Below are positions 21,901 to 35,700 of a stretch of DNA of 64,000 nucleotides, piece after piece. The translations under genes and the position numbers were made by a program. The number at the start of each line of letters is the position of its first letter. The first letter of the stretch is position 1. This DNA comes from Mesaphorura yosii. Lineage: Eukaryota > Arthropoda > Collembola > Poduromorpha > Tullbergiidae. The stretch lies in assembly GCA_009869945.1 (NCBI GenBank), contig WIXG01000075.1, positions 124,001-188,000 on the forward strand. Direction: 5' to 3'. A model generated the notes under the pieces. That model saw only the letters and a program-made list of their open reading frames with translations. It ran no database searches and was not told the origin of the DNA.

Positions 21901-24900
21901 GGTCATGACTCACGCGTATGCTTTGCGATGTGATGCGGTCAACATCAGCGTTACATAAACGCAGATGGACAATGGAATTTACATACAACGTGGCGTTGGT
22001 GGTGACGTGACGTACCGTGGCAAATGTTTGGACAAGATCTGATCCGAAGATTTCGATTTCAATGCGGTGATAATCAACACGATTTTGATGTTAATGCTGA
22101 TACAATGCATGAAATAAGATGACCGGGTCGACCCACCGCAATGCGCCGCCTGGCCAGGCCAGCACTCGTTTCATTACATGACATCGACTGGCGTGATGTG
22201 GTGGTAATTATGAATTATATTCCATTGTTCAGCACACATTGTCCGTGCTAACACGATGCGCGACTGTAATGCGATGAATTCATTCACGCCAGCGCATTTC
22301 ATCAAAGACGCTTGTATTCGTAGACATACTGTACTCGCAAATGATGTGCAGCTTCATCATCTGGAGAGGAATTCTGCAACACGATCCGTGCTGTGCTCGT
22401 TGAGAATGAAAGAGTTAGAATCATCAAAGAACAAAAAGAGTCGAGAAATCTTTGTAAAAGAAGTACGAAACTGTTGAGTGCATTCCAGAAACCAGAACTG
22501 CAAAGATCTTGAACTCATCTTCATCTTACGCGAAAGGCGAAAGCGAAAGTTTTTCTTCTTTTGAAGTCAATCGTAATTTGTGAAGAAGATAACCCTTTCC
22601 ATTGCAAGGCAAGGCCCAGTTGCCACAGCACAAAGACTTGACTTGACATGAGTCGAGTTCAAAGAATACAATGCGTTTGTGTTTTGTATTGTAATAATTT
22701 TTATTATTGCAATATTACATTGTTAGATTCCCATATTCTCATGTTTCATGAACTCTTACAAACTTATTATAGAGTAGAGCAAAAGGCCGAATTCTTGGCT
22801 CACTCGCATCGGCATTCGGGTTTGGCTCAAGAAGAAACCAAGTCTCGGATCATAAACACATTCAGACATAGCCAAGCCAAGCCAGGACTCTGTTTCTGCT
22901 TTCGCATTGCTTTGCAACGTTTTTGCACGCAGAAATTCATTAAAATATGCCATGCTTGAATAATTAAATATTTCTTGGCTCATTTAAGAATCTGTGTTTG
23001 TTCACTGCGTGTGCGTGTACATCTAGTCGTGTTTTCACATTTTCCGGATTCGGCAAAGCGCAAAGGGTAAAAGTTAATAATAAAGTCGGCAGTGCGTGGC
23101 CGTGGCCTGTCTGAAGCGTGCCGCACCGGAAATGGAATCTCATACTCGTACTACTCATAAGTGAGAGCAAAGCATCATGCCTTAGCAATGCCGCACTAGC
23201 CATGTGCATTTTCTCTGCTCTGCTTGCAAACGCATTCCAGCATTGAGGAAGTTATTGCCGGTAATTCTCTGAGGAAAAGCAGCGGCCCGACTCGGCGCGG
23301 TGCGGCAGAATGAAGTATGAAGATGAACTTTCGTAATAGTTTGGGCCGGAAAGATTCACTTCATACCTTAACGCTTTGCACGTTTCGTAAGTCCAGTCGA
23401 GCCGGGCTATTCGGTGCACTTGTGAGGTGTTTTAAGTGAAAAAGTGGACATGTAAGAAAATAGATTAAGATTTATCTCAGCTTGAACCAATTTCTCGTGG
23501 CTGTGGTCGGAAAAGACTGCCACGTATGCGGAAATCGAAGCGCTGCCTTGCCTAACACGCTTGTTTTGTGCCGGGTAAGATTTACAACCTGAGTGTGTGG
23601 CAGGAAGAAGGTTAAGCACGAAATCTACGACGATGCTCCGGTCTTGCTCTTGAATCCTTCAAAGTTGCAGTGAACATGAACACGAGCTTCCGGATTGCTG
23701 TGGTGTTCATATTTGCAAGAAATTGGCGTTCCAAGCGTATCAAGCTACTGGGTAAAGGCAGCACGTGCTTCATTAAAGTCATATTTCATACACGACTCAG
23801 AAAGGAAGGCGACGACGACAGGAAAAGAATTTTGAGAAGTTCAATTAAAATCCCGTGGATAAAGAAACGGAATGCAATGCAAGGAATTCTTATTTCAGTC
23901 AGGAAATAAAGTGGGAATTCTTGCCTACTCCCGCAAATCGCAAATCAAGTCTCCTGCCTTATTAAAATGACTTTGAACTGAATCACAACAGCCACGGCGT
24001 CACAGAATCACTTTTCTTTGCTACTTCCTTGTACCCAGAATTCTGCAGGAGAAACACGAAGGCTACAAAGAATCAGAGCACTCAGATTGAAAAGTATCTT
24101 ATTTGGAGTGCCGTGCCGTGCCCGCATTCGCACACGCTACATGAATTACAATTAAATGAGAGGCAATGCCAAAAGAAAGAAGAGATCGAATTATTGAAGT
24201 GAAATGATTGAAATGAAAATAATGGAAATCCACGACCCGACCCGACCAAGTTTTCAAGTCAAAGCCAAGCCACAGACTAGAATCGAATCGAACCCGGAGC
24301 AGTCACGTTCGTACGTGGCTTGCCATGGCGTGGTGGAATTGAACTCTGAGGTTTCATTCGCATCAGCTTCATCATAATAAGGTTTACCATGCGTAAGTGT
24401 AATGTGTGCTTGAGGTTTCCTTTCTTTACCCTGGCCTGGCCTAGCCCTCATCAGCACCATCCTCCATGTGCTTCCAGCATGGCAATGCAAGCAATTGGCA
24501 CGGCCCTGAAAATGGCATGCGGAATTCCTTTCAGAATATTGCAAAATGTGAATATCTTTTTTACTGTGTGCGTGTGTGCGTTGCGGTTGGTGAAATTATA
24601 ATTGGAAATGTGTCGAAAAGAAAGAAAGCCTGTCGCCTGCTGCAGACAGTCACGTCCCGCATTAAGTTATTAAAGTTGAGAGATTTTTAAGTTTTGCTCT
24701 CCCCTTCAATCGATACGAGGAAAAAATTTGCTGTTGGTGGCTATTTGCGAGTGCATTGAATGTCTTTGGAGACGAATACGGTTAAAGATCAAAGGTCTGA
24801 ATCGTAAAGTTGACACCAAAGCTCGAACGAGTCGCCTAAGAAATTGATACTTGCCCATCACACTTTAGTTTAATCATTTTATTGCTTGTGACCTGTCCTT

Positions 24901-27900
24901 TATGGTGCGTCAACAAGTCAAGTAGTCCAGGACGATTCGAGCCTATGAAGAGGCTCACGGTTTCACACTTCTGCTCATTACAGCATTTTTACAACGTATA
25001 AGCTACACTTACATCCCACCAAATTTGGTTTTATGGCCTCTCACTCTGGTCAGGTTCATTACTTACGCAGTTATTAAATTACCAGTTCAATACTTGAGTT
25101 GTGAGCTTGGATAGAGCTTCATCAGCAGTCTTCAAACGCTCGAACTCCTCGCCCGTTCCCGTCGTTTACGTGATTCTCAATTTGACCTGATAACCAGGAA
25201 AAGCAAACATACTGTTTGTTTGAGGTCACGAGTACGAATAAGTGCTCTTTGTTTTTTAAAAAGTAGTTCCATACAATTTCAAAATTCTCATTGTTGAATG
25301 GATTGGCGACCATCGCATGTCGTCAATTTCAATTCTAATTGTCCACACGAGAGAATACCAACTGATCCAAGCCAAAAGCTTTTAGGAGGCGATCATCACT
25401 TCAAGGTTTTGACTCTAATTTCGAAACGGCGATAACGGCTTTAACGACTGCGTTCGCTGCGGCTTCGAGGCTGCTGCGACTCGATTCGACGATTTGTCTA
25501 ATACATTTTTATCCCTTTTCCTCGTCTCAGAGCATCAACACTGTATAATAGTTCATCTCTAGCAGGTACGGGATTGAAAGCGTAGTTAACGTTCGTCACC
25601 GAATCAAATGATTGCTCCAAAACTTGCTGAAGGAAGGTAGAATCCATTGTCGACATCCTTCTTCATCACGTTCCCTCGCATTGTTCATCTACAATCTGCG
25701 CTGCAATGCTGAGAGCATATAATTAAGGTGCTCGAGAGCACGTTTCTGAAAGTAGAAACATGATACCGTATAATTTAAGATAATAGCTTAATTAGTGTCT
25801 CATTTTTGCTTTAACATGCAAGTGGCAAGTACGTGGCCGCCGTAAACCTCAAGTCTGGGTTCAAGAATGCACTCACGACCTGGAATCATTTTGATTACGA
25901 AAATTGAAGCAGGTCTCGACGTAATAATGCTTAATGCACTACGCACTGCTGCTCATATGCGCCGTGCCGACCCGACAATGCACTTGCACTCAGGAAATTC
26001 ATATCCCACAAAGTGCACAGCATATCAGTATTGCTCACAGGAATTCTGATTCTGTGTTTGTACTCGAGCTAAAAGGTTCGAACACGCCGCAGTCGAGTCA
26101 AGGGTTAGGATTTATCAACTGATAAAAGGTAAATTACATCCTCGACCGCGCGCTCTTCAGCCTCGACTCTTTCCTTCTCACTCTCACAATTTGCACGTTG
26201 GATGACTGTAAATAAATAATTGTATCTTTAGCCACAGCCGCTGGGATGACTGGTTCAGAATTCCAATATCGTGCGATGATCCATTAGTCGAGCCAGGCTG
26301 TCAGGCATTACTCACGGCACAACACCGCACATGATACAGAGTACTGATTGCTTCAGCCGGAAATGTTCATGATCCGAACTCCGTTCTGTGCATACTCATT
26401 TACAATGGGAGAGCGTAAATAAATAAACTTTGAATGAATGCACTTTCTATTTGCCGTATAAACGAGCGCTTAGCGCGTCTAAATGCTTATATGCTTTATT
26501 AGTTGTACTTTGGGAGTTTGGATTTTGGGTTGGGATTCACGATTCGCTGGGCAATCAGTAATTCATGACACGCATGATTCATGAATGGATGACCAATGCT
26601 AATGCGCACAAAACTTCAAACTTGCGTCGCATTGTTTTCCACAGCAAATGGCCAAGGCAAATACTCCGGTGTCTAATATATAAGATTACACTAAATTAAT
26701 GATGAAGGGTTTAGATCCCTAGAAATACGCCAGGCTTTTAGAACTCAACCGCACAAATTGTGCGTATTCGAAATGTATGCTAATCTTTTGTCTAAATGCA
26801 AGCGCCTGGCTGGTTCATGAATGAATGAATGCTTAATCCGCCTGCATATCAACACGAATGGAAAGTTAAGAAATGTGCAGTGAAGCACTTGACTCGTCCT
26901 GGTTTGTTATTATGATGTAATTCTATTTCCTCAAGATAAAAGTTAAATGTACCTTTGCATTTACATTGTTGATAAGTAAATACCGCACTGTGCTCATTTG
27001 AGTTCAGCCAATATTGCAGATCGGAAACCGAAAAATAATTTTTTCATAAAGGAAAGCCGACATAGCCAGAAAGAAGAAAGAAACACAATTTGGGCTTATG
27101 CAATATTTGCTAAGGTACATTGGCTTAATTTATAAGACGACTATTCTTCTTTCTGTTCTTCCCTTCGCATTTCGCTGGGACATGAATTTTGATTTATATT
27201 TTGCTTTTGCCCGATGTGGCTTATTTATTTAGCAGGAAAGTAGGTCTCTTGACAAGAATATAAGAACACGAACAAGATGATGACTTTTAGGAATTGTAAT
27301 CTTGCATTCTATCATTGTATCAAGTTTAGCATCTTCCAGCTTAATGCATCAGCTTCAGCCAAATGAAGCCAAGCCGAGCCAAGTTAAGTCAAGAGGCTTA
27401 CGCTTACGAATTCATTCAGATTGAGAGCCGTGATTGTTCGATGACAATTTTTTGTTTGTACTTGTGCGAGTGCGTTTATTCTGTCAACATTTTGTTAAAT
27501 TATGCATGCACGTACGTTTCTCTTTCGGTTTGTAGTTGTAGTAGTGTTTGTTATTGCCTGGCTAAAAAGGAACCGACTCATGTACACGGGGAAATGGATG
27601 ATAGTTTATCGTTCCGTGTACAAGGCACTCCACCCAGTTTTAATAACATTTTCCGTGTACTTCATGAATGCGGATGCTGGCGCGCAATCATGAACATGCC
27701 GTACGAAGCGTCGAAGTTGCATTCAAGGCTTAAAGAGCTGGCTTTCCTGACTCTGATTCTGGACATCTGGACACATACATCACGATTTATGCTGTGGCCG
27801 CGTTGTGTAGGTGGACATGGACAGAGTGGACACGATTAAGATTAAGAAAATGCGGAACAAATCTTTGACCATAATTTCATTACAATTTTACAACAATGCA

Positions 27901-29316
27901 AATGCAAACGCAAATGCAAATGCATGGCTGAGTGGAAGGTGATGATAAATGGTTGCTGCGATCATGCGCTGAATTGTTGACTTGACGTTTCATCCAGCGA
28001 GTCAAAACGCAAGCACAGCTTGTCTTGCGTATTTGCTTTTCTGTAATTAAGAAGCATTCATAAAGTCATGACGAAATAATGCAGTACAAACTGCAGTGCG
28101 AGTAGAATTTTCCCAAGAGAAAGTACTAATCTGCACCGCCACTGCACAATTAAAACGAGAGCACTTGGTGTCATTCACGCTATGCGTAGCGTGGAATACG
28201 CAATACAATGACAACAATAATCGTAATATCAAAAAAATTTGGCTGTGAGAACTTATGCACTCGAAAATTGAGTCTATTACGAAAGCCAACTGTGTGAGAA
28301 AACGAGAACTGGATGGCGATTGCAGTGGTGATGGCCCAGCCCGGCGAGACTCACATGCATTGTTAAGCATATTTGATATTAAGGTTATGTCACGTTCACT
28401 ATCCGCGTCCACGCTCGTTTTCAGCCAACAACTTTTTATGCCTCATTTTTATTCCATTATTGACTCGCCTCGAAGTGCCGTGCCCGCCGTGCCGTGCTCA
28501 AAGTGCGTAGCATAAAAGTCATTTTTGTTTCAATTCAATTGTGAGTCCGCGCCTGAGCTGTGAGACTCACTTTTTTATGATGGCTTGTTTGCAGAGTGCC
28601 ACTCATGCTCATGAAAACGCGCTGCAAAGTTAAGTTTCAATGGAAAAAGGTAAAAAAGTAAAAGTGCACGCATTGGCAGTGTGTGATGGTCGTAACTTTA
28701 ACTTTTTTACTTTACTGCTCTGGGAAAATCCAACTCTTCCAACTTTTCGTCGAGTTCATAAAACGTCGAGTTTGACGTTGCGTTACGCTGGAAAACGTTT
28801 GCAACGACCGACCCATTCAACACTCAATTATTCAATTCTGGAAATAAGGCACAACGCATTACACGAAGAAACTGCGTGAGTAAGTGCGAGCAAAGTTCCT
28901 GGTCTGAAATTGAATCATGTAATTTAATAAGAGAAGAGTTCGACGCGGTTCTCATTTCTATAATTGGATCATGCAAGGCGCAAGGGCAGGGCGGCTTCGG
29001 CTTCTCTTTCCATTTCCATTCCAGAACTGCCAGAATAAGAAATTATTAATGAACCAATTTATTAGCTGGCTGCATTACTGAGCAAATACGAATGCCGCCA
29101 CACAGGTACATCGCTATTAATAATGACGTTGGACTGCTTTTCTGTTGACTGGCAGGCTCATGACAGGCAGGAATTAAGGATTAAGATAGTGCATTCACGA
29201 GTTGAGCAATTGTCATTTTACAATGAGAATGTGATGATTCCAGAACAATCGTACCAATTGGCTTGGCTTTCGAGGATCATGAATAATTGTGTGATTAACC
29301 TGAAATAAGCACAAAG

Positions 29317-29395
29317 GCTGCCGCCGCCGCAGTCGATCGGCGGGTCGGCCGGCCCACCCGCCTTCGGCTTTGGCTTTTGAGCCGAGCGGCCGCTG
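29317..29395. other. Small GC-rich island with short hairpin
   Basis: About 80 bp of clearly GC-rich, CpG-rich sequence inside an AT-rich block. It contains a 7-bp inverted repeat (29339-29345 with 29356-29362) around a GGCC-rich loop, plus CCG repeats and a NotI-type GCGGCCGC at its right end. Confidence 0.5.
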
Positions 29396-32300
29396 CATCA
29401 ACATCTCTCATCATTATTCAATATTTACTATTTACATATTCGATTCAATGACATTACACGTATGCATGTGTGATGTGTGATTTCTGTTTACGATTTCGGT
29501 TCAGTTTAACTTTTAACATGGAAGCGCAGCGGTTTTGACGCTGCGAGATTCGAATGATCAGGCGCATAAAATGTGTTAAATCTTCGGAGCCGAGCTCTTA
29601 TCTCTCATCCACGCCAATGCCGTCGCCGGCGGTGTGTTTCCTCTTCTGCTCTTCGTCCTCATCTTCGTTGTCATAAACGGCTGTTTTATTATCTGTCTGA
29701 AAATATTAAAAGGAACAGTAAAAGTCATCGTTATTCATAATCACAGTCTTACATCACACGACAAGGCACGGCACAGCCAAGATTCGGTCTGTCTCTGGTA
29801 GTGCGGAGCCTATATTTAATGTTGACATTAAATAATGCTGTGCACTGTTCTTGTTCACTGCTTGAATCATGAGATCGTATATTTTCGAGAAAGAGTTAAC
29901 GTCAGAAGTGAGTTTTTAATAAGGAGTTATTTTATTGATATCTTGTGCAAAGAAAGTAAATGGAATCTTTTGCGTGTTGTGTGTATTTACTTTTAACTTT
30001 CTTGGCTTGGCTTGCTTGTGGGCTTTGCTTTGCTGGTGAATCATAAAATTCTTCAAGCTATCAAGCCCTTGCCTGGTGGTGTTGGTTTATGAATCAAGTA
30101 AAGTAATGTAAAACAGATTCTAGATTAAGTCAAGCTAACAGCTAAAATGAATCAAATAATCCTTTCCTCGTATTTAATTTTAAAATTCTGAAAAATCTTC
30201 ATTTTTATTGTCTGTTGACACTTCTTCGTCATGTCAGACCTGCCACTAAGCCAAGCCGCACTTGTTCGAACTCGATTTTGCTCTGATGCACGTGTGCGTT
30301 TGCCCGTTTACAGCTTGAAGTTGTCAATCGTCCTTCGTCTGCGTTTGTGTTTATTTTAGTTATCTCCTACAAGAACGTCGAATCGAGTACTAATCGTCGA
30401 TTCCAATTACAGTTACGAACTTGACTCATGAACTTTACCGTCCAGACACTTAATGCTGCTTTGTACCTGAATGGAGCCTCGTGGAGCCGGACCGTGAACT
30501 CTTACTTGCTTTCGAATTGCTCGCCGTGCCCATACAAATATTGTGTACACACCTCATAAAAGTAAATAGATCATGCCTCCCATTTTTGGGTCCAAAAAAC
30601 GACTTACGAACGACTGACTCGACTGGAAACGTTCAAACCAGCAAAAAGAGCAAAAAGGAAATCATAATCTTGTATTTTTTTAAAAGATGATAGGAGTAGA
30701 ATGTAGAAGTATGGAATGGACTGGAAAAGGAATTTATGCTTTGTGTGCACAAAAGATGAATTTCTATAAAAAGTGGTGATGGTGAATGGTGATGATGATG
30801 AAGTTTACTTAATATGGCATGGCAGGCAGACAGACGGGATAACGCATACGCAACGGAATGAACCACGAATAAGACATTTGATAAAGTAAATAAACTGAAA
30901 CTGCAGTGCAGTGCCCGAAACTACAAAAATATACAAACAATACAGTTCATTGCGACGCAATGAACGAACGATAGCAATATGATCCGTGTCTCGGGGCAAT
31001 TTTAATTGGGTTTCAGCTTATGCTTTACTTTGTCCCGTTTCCCACGCCTGGTCAAGTCAAATTCTGTGGTTTTGCCTCCATCCGTGGGCCGTTCGGGCAG
31101 TAAGACAGACAGGCACTCGAAGATAAGAATTGCTGACCCCGTGAGCGGCGACATCCTCGTTAATGCGGTATTATTTAGCGTTCGTGCTCTACTGCGGCCA
31201 GGTCGTCGAGAAACGGCCTTCAAGCTTGAAGCTCGGTGCCTTTGCTTTTCGTTTGATAAGTTCCATGTAACAAGAACACATTTAGAGTTAGTCTGAGACT
31301 GAACATGAGCAGGAAAAATTGAAGACTTGCAATTGCAACCCAGCAGAGCAACCGGTCAGATTTGCTGCTCTTACTTTAGAATTTTACCTACTTTTATTTT
31401 TATAACGACTGTAATCAATCTTGTACCATCTCCGTGATCTCCGTCGCGTCTGATCTCAAAGTCAAAGTCAAGTGCAGCGTTGTGCATGGCGCGGCATGGC
31501 CATGGGTACATGTTTAAAGGGTTTTAGTTTATCTGGAAACTTTTCCCCTGCACTTTCTCATCCGTCTGCTGTCTGCAATGTGCAGTCTGCATCTGTGCTG
31601 TGCTGCGCTTTTTCTTTACACACTGTGACATTAGAGTAAATTATTTATCTCAAGACGCGACGCATTCGCCAAACTCCTCTTGATCTTGTCTTCCAGCGCA
31701 GCGCAGAAGACGAGACGAGGGTCTTTAAGCAATTATTCTTAGAACTGCCACGCATCGGAGCCCTCGGAGCAGAGCAGATGAGGACGAGTTCATCAAAGAA
31801 CAAAGGCTTTCATTCATCCGAAAGAGCAGAGAACAGGCACAAGCACAGCCTCAAAAATTATATTTTGTCGCACTCGCCGTCTACAGACTCAACTCTAGGT
31901 CACTTTGACTCTGTCATGTTACCCGAGCCATAAAAATGTCAACGGCTACTGTCGCTGCCGTTGTCCTCTGTCTGATTATCGCAATCAACGCTTTAAGCAA
32001 TGATTAACGCAACGCGCTGAAGCAGAGACGACGAAAGAAGATAGATTGGAGACATTTCGATGATGATAGAGTGCGCCGAGATAAAGAAATTGTGAATCCA
32101 TAAACATTCGTAATGATAACTTCTTCGAAGCATTGTACAATAATTACAGTGCGATAATTCTCAAGTTAGGGCAAGAAGATGGATGAGTCGAATTCAGGTT
32201 CACTTCACTCCCGTAGAAGAAAAATATGATGGAATGACTTTTTCCAATCTTTATTTCTAATTCTTTGAATTCATAGTCAGTCAAATCATTTCAGAGACCG

Positions 32301-32717
32301 AAGACTGTATTTCTGTATTGGAGGGTCCATTTTTGTGATTGATGAGGCCGGACACAAAGACAAGCGGCTGCGAGTGCGACTGCGGCTCGCGGCGTTGAAT
32401 TTCTGGCTGAGGGCTTGTGAACTTGTGTTCTGAACAAAACTCAATTCCGGGAAATCCCTCTTGTACTCGCATCTTGATCTGGCATTTGACATTTTAGTAG
32501 ATTAACTTGGTGTTTGTAATTTCCTCATTTCCTTTGTGATTATCAAAGAATCAACACTAAACACGATAACAAACACTGAGCCTCACGTACTGCAACATTA
32601 CAACCAAAACTTGAGAGGAGATTGTGTAGATGAATGAAAGATCAAAGAATTAAGCGGAATCCAGTGATACGGGTAAGGCCAATATAATACATCACGATCC
32701 GCAGAGAGGATAAGATT

Positions 32718-32732
32718 TGCTGCTGCTGCTGC
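32718..32732. repeat. Trinucleotide repeat (TGC)5
   Basis: Five TGC units in tandem within non-coding sequence. Confidence 0.8.
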
Positions 32733-35700
32733 TTCTTTGCTGTTAACTTAAATCAAATTGCATACAAATATTACCGGTTCAAACTTCAGGTGATGGTTCT
32801 ATTACTGGAATTGGGCTGCGTGGGAGAGAGAATAGTTTTAATTACTTCTATCGTGTTTTTCGTACTTGGAGCAGTTTTATGGGGGTGTCCGAATTTCAAT
32901 TCGGGAAATTAAGTCGAGTCCCAGCATCATGTACTGTGCAAGGCGATGGTCAAATATTAAAAGTTGAGAATCAATCCGGAAATTCTGCATCGGGAATCCG
33001 TTTAGAACCTTAAAAATGCAAAATCTTGGGCATTCCTTACACTTCAGGTCGGTGGTGCAGGCTCGACTTTGTACATCGTCTTCTTGCATTATCGTTTACC
33101 AGACGTGATGCAGTAAAAATTAAGTACAACCTAAATTAGGTTCTAAATGATGTTAATTATTTACAACCATTGCAAGGCAAGTGTGCCAGACCATTACACG
33201 CGCAGACCTTTTTTGCGAGTTGTGGGTCTCATCCTGAACAAGAAAAATTGAGACAGTTATTGTTTCTGATGTTGCTGCTCCAAACGAGATTGAAGTTCTT
33301 CTCCAGCAGCGTCTGTTTATAAATTACTAAAAAAAAAAGTACAGTAAAAGAATTTACGAGAGATCTGGTTAACATTTCACAGTTTCTTTGTCTGGTGTTT
33401 GTTGACACGGAGTCTCGAATCTCGACTAAGCTGCACAAAATGCAAGTCTCGAGTCGAGCGACGAGATGCGACGAAGAAAATCTCTGAAACATTTTGCATA
33501 TAATAATAAAGATTATTATAAACGGGAAAGAACAACATCACACCGACTGCGACTAGGCGAGTTGGAACGAAATTGGATGGGGATGAAATTGAATAATGAA
33601 TCCAAGCTCAGGCTGGCTTCATTGCTAGAAAAACAGAAGCTGCCTGCCACGCAATCCTGACTTATTATAAGGCAACAGACAAGATCGTTCAATTTTTAGA
33701 AACCGAAACCGCCAACGATGAGACTCTAATTTATATTCATATTTTTCCCATTCAGCATTTTTGGGTGCAGATTCATCTTCATCTTTTCCAGTTGGCCGTT
33801 TACCGCTGTGGTTTGTAATTAATTTTCTAATCAATTGAGTAAGATGCATCGCAGCGGTGGGTCTCAGTTTCAAAAACAAGCTTCAATAAAGCGTCAGGAA
33901 GATGCTAAAATTATTTAATTAAAATTTAAATCTTCGTACAATGCAATGCGTTCGAAAATGCAGCACGGGAACGGGACGGAAGAGTTCTAGCCAAGATTGC
34001 GCGAGGAACCGCCTTAGTGAAAGATCACAACGCTGAATGTTCTTGGCAGGAGCCACTTCAGAATGACTCAAGACTACGACCAAACGAGTCAAGTTCAATT
34101 ACGTCAACAGTCAGGGAGTCATCCAAACGTAAGCGTTATGTTTTCCTTCAGGTTTGTGAATGAATGCGTCGTCTCGAGTTTGTTTTGAAAAGCAGAAGGA
34201 GAAGTGAAGAGGCGTGAGGATAGCAATGCCAAGTCAGAGAAAGCTACAGGAACACGAGCAAGGGAAAGCGAAGTGCAGTCAGTCAGTCAGCCAGCGTTGC
34301 GTCGCATCTTGAATGTTGAATCGTGACTGCTTCTTGTGATTCTGATACGCGTTTCGCATTTTGCCCAATTTTCTCTTTTGTGGCTCAAGTGCATCCGAAC
34401 TTCGGAGAGTAGAAAGGGTTTCGCCACAGCTAGGCTGGAGTGTTTCTGCAATTGAAAACAGACCTTTGAGAAAGATGGATACGCGATGGCGATACACGGT
34501 TAAGATGTGGAAGTGACGGATACCTTCGAGTAGTACTTCAAGACCCGCAAGTTTGGTTTAAAATTGAAACTCCTTCGGCACTGCAATGCGAATTCGAGAA
34601 GCACTTGCGGCTGTGGAGTTTGGGTAATTTTCTGGAAGGAATTTTTTAGACTCGAGTGTGTTCTGCAAAATATTTGTTCACTTCGCGGTCGTGAATGGGC
34701 GAAAACTTTTGCGATCAGTTATGGATTACGTATTCATAATCCCGGTCGAAATTTATAAAATTTCAGTGAACAAATGTGCATCCATGTGAAACAAAAATGA
34801 AACTTACGAAAGAAGAGAAGACGAAGGAAAGTTTAAATTAGACTTAATCCAAATAGTTGGCTCTTGACTACAGGATTCTGTATTGCAAAAATTCGACACC
34901 GAAACTTTTATGCTGGCCACGGAAGAGAAACCTGCAAAAAGTGATTTTTGGTCATTTTGGCTTACCAAACTTGAAAAGTGTCGACGCACGTTTGCGTTAA
35001 ACTTAAATGCATTTTATGCTCGCGGCCAGCAGCGACGAGTCAGACTTTTAACAGAGTCCCTGATTTCTTTTTTCGCTTTTCTGGAGTTCCGTTTCGGCCT
35101 CAGTCATGCAAGAGAACCATATTCAGTTACATAATTCGACCTACGCCTTCCAGATTTCATTATGATGATAAATAAATTGTTATTGTACTTAATTTGATAC
35201 ACGAGTGGCAAACTGGTGAATGTGATCAAGAATTGCATGCTTTCCATCAATTAAGCGAGTAAAAATATTGCGCGTATTATTCCCATGTTACACGTCGTCT
35301 TACATAAATAACTTCCAGGTTTCAGAGCCTATGGCTGTGGCTGAGAGTGGATCGGAAGACAGTTTTGATTTATGAGGTTAATTCCAGTCCAGCCTCGCAC
35401 CCACGACGGGAAGGAAAGAAACTGCAATCGTTATTGCTTTATATGGCAACATTTTGATTCCAACTGAAATGAGTTTGAGCACTTTTTTAACGTGGGTGTA
35501 CATTCAAATTGAAATTTGCCATCGTCACTGCACTGGTTCCCTTCACCTTGCATCGTGGCGTGGTGGTGATAAGATTCATATTTTAATTGTATGATAAACT
35601 AATTCAAAAATTCCTCTCCAGCCATTTCGATTTAAATTCCATTTCTCCGAATTGCATTACATTTTTGGAGGAGAATCACGCAGTAAATCATAATGCTAAT

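Noticed and set aside
27363..27839. 158-codon plus-strand open frame with ATG in the desert
   Set aside because: Composition looks random, no domain, no splice partners, and it runs through degenerate repeats.
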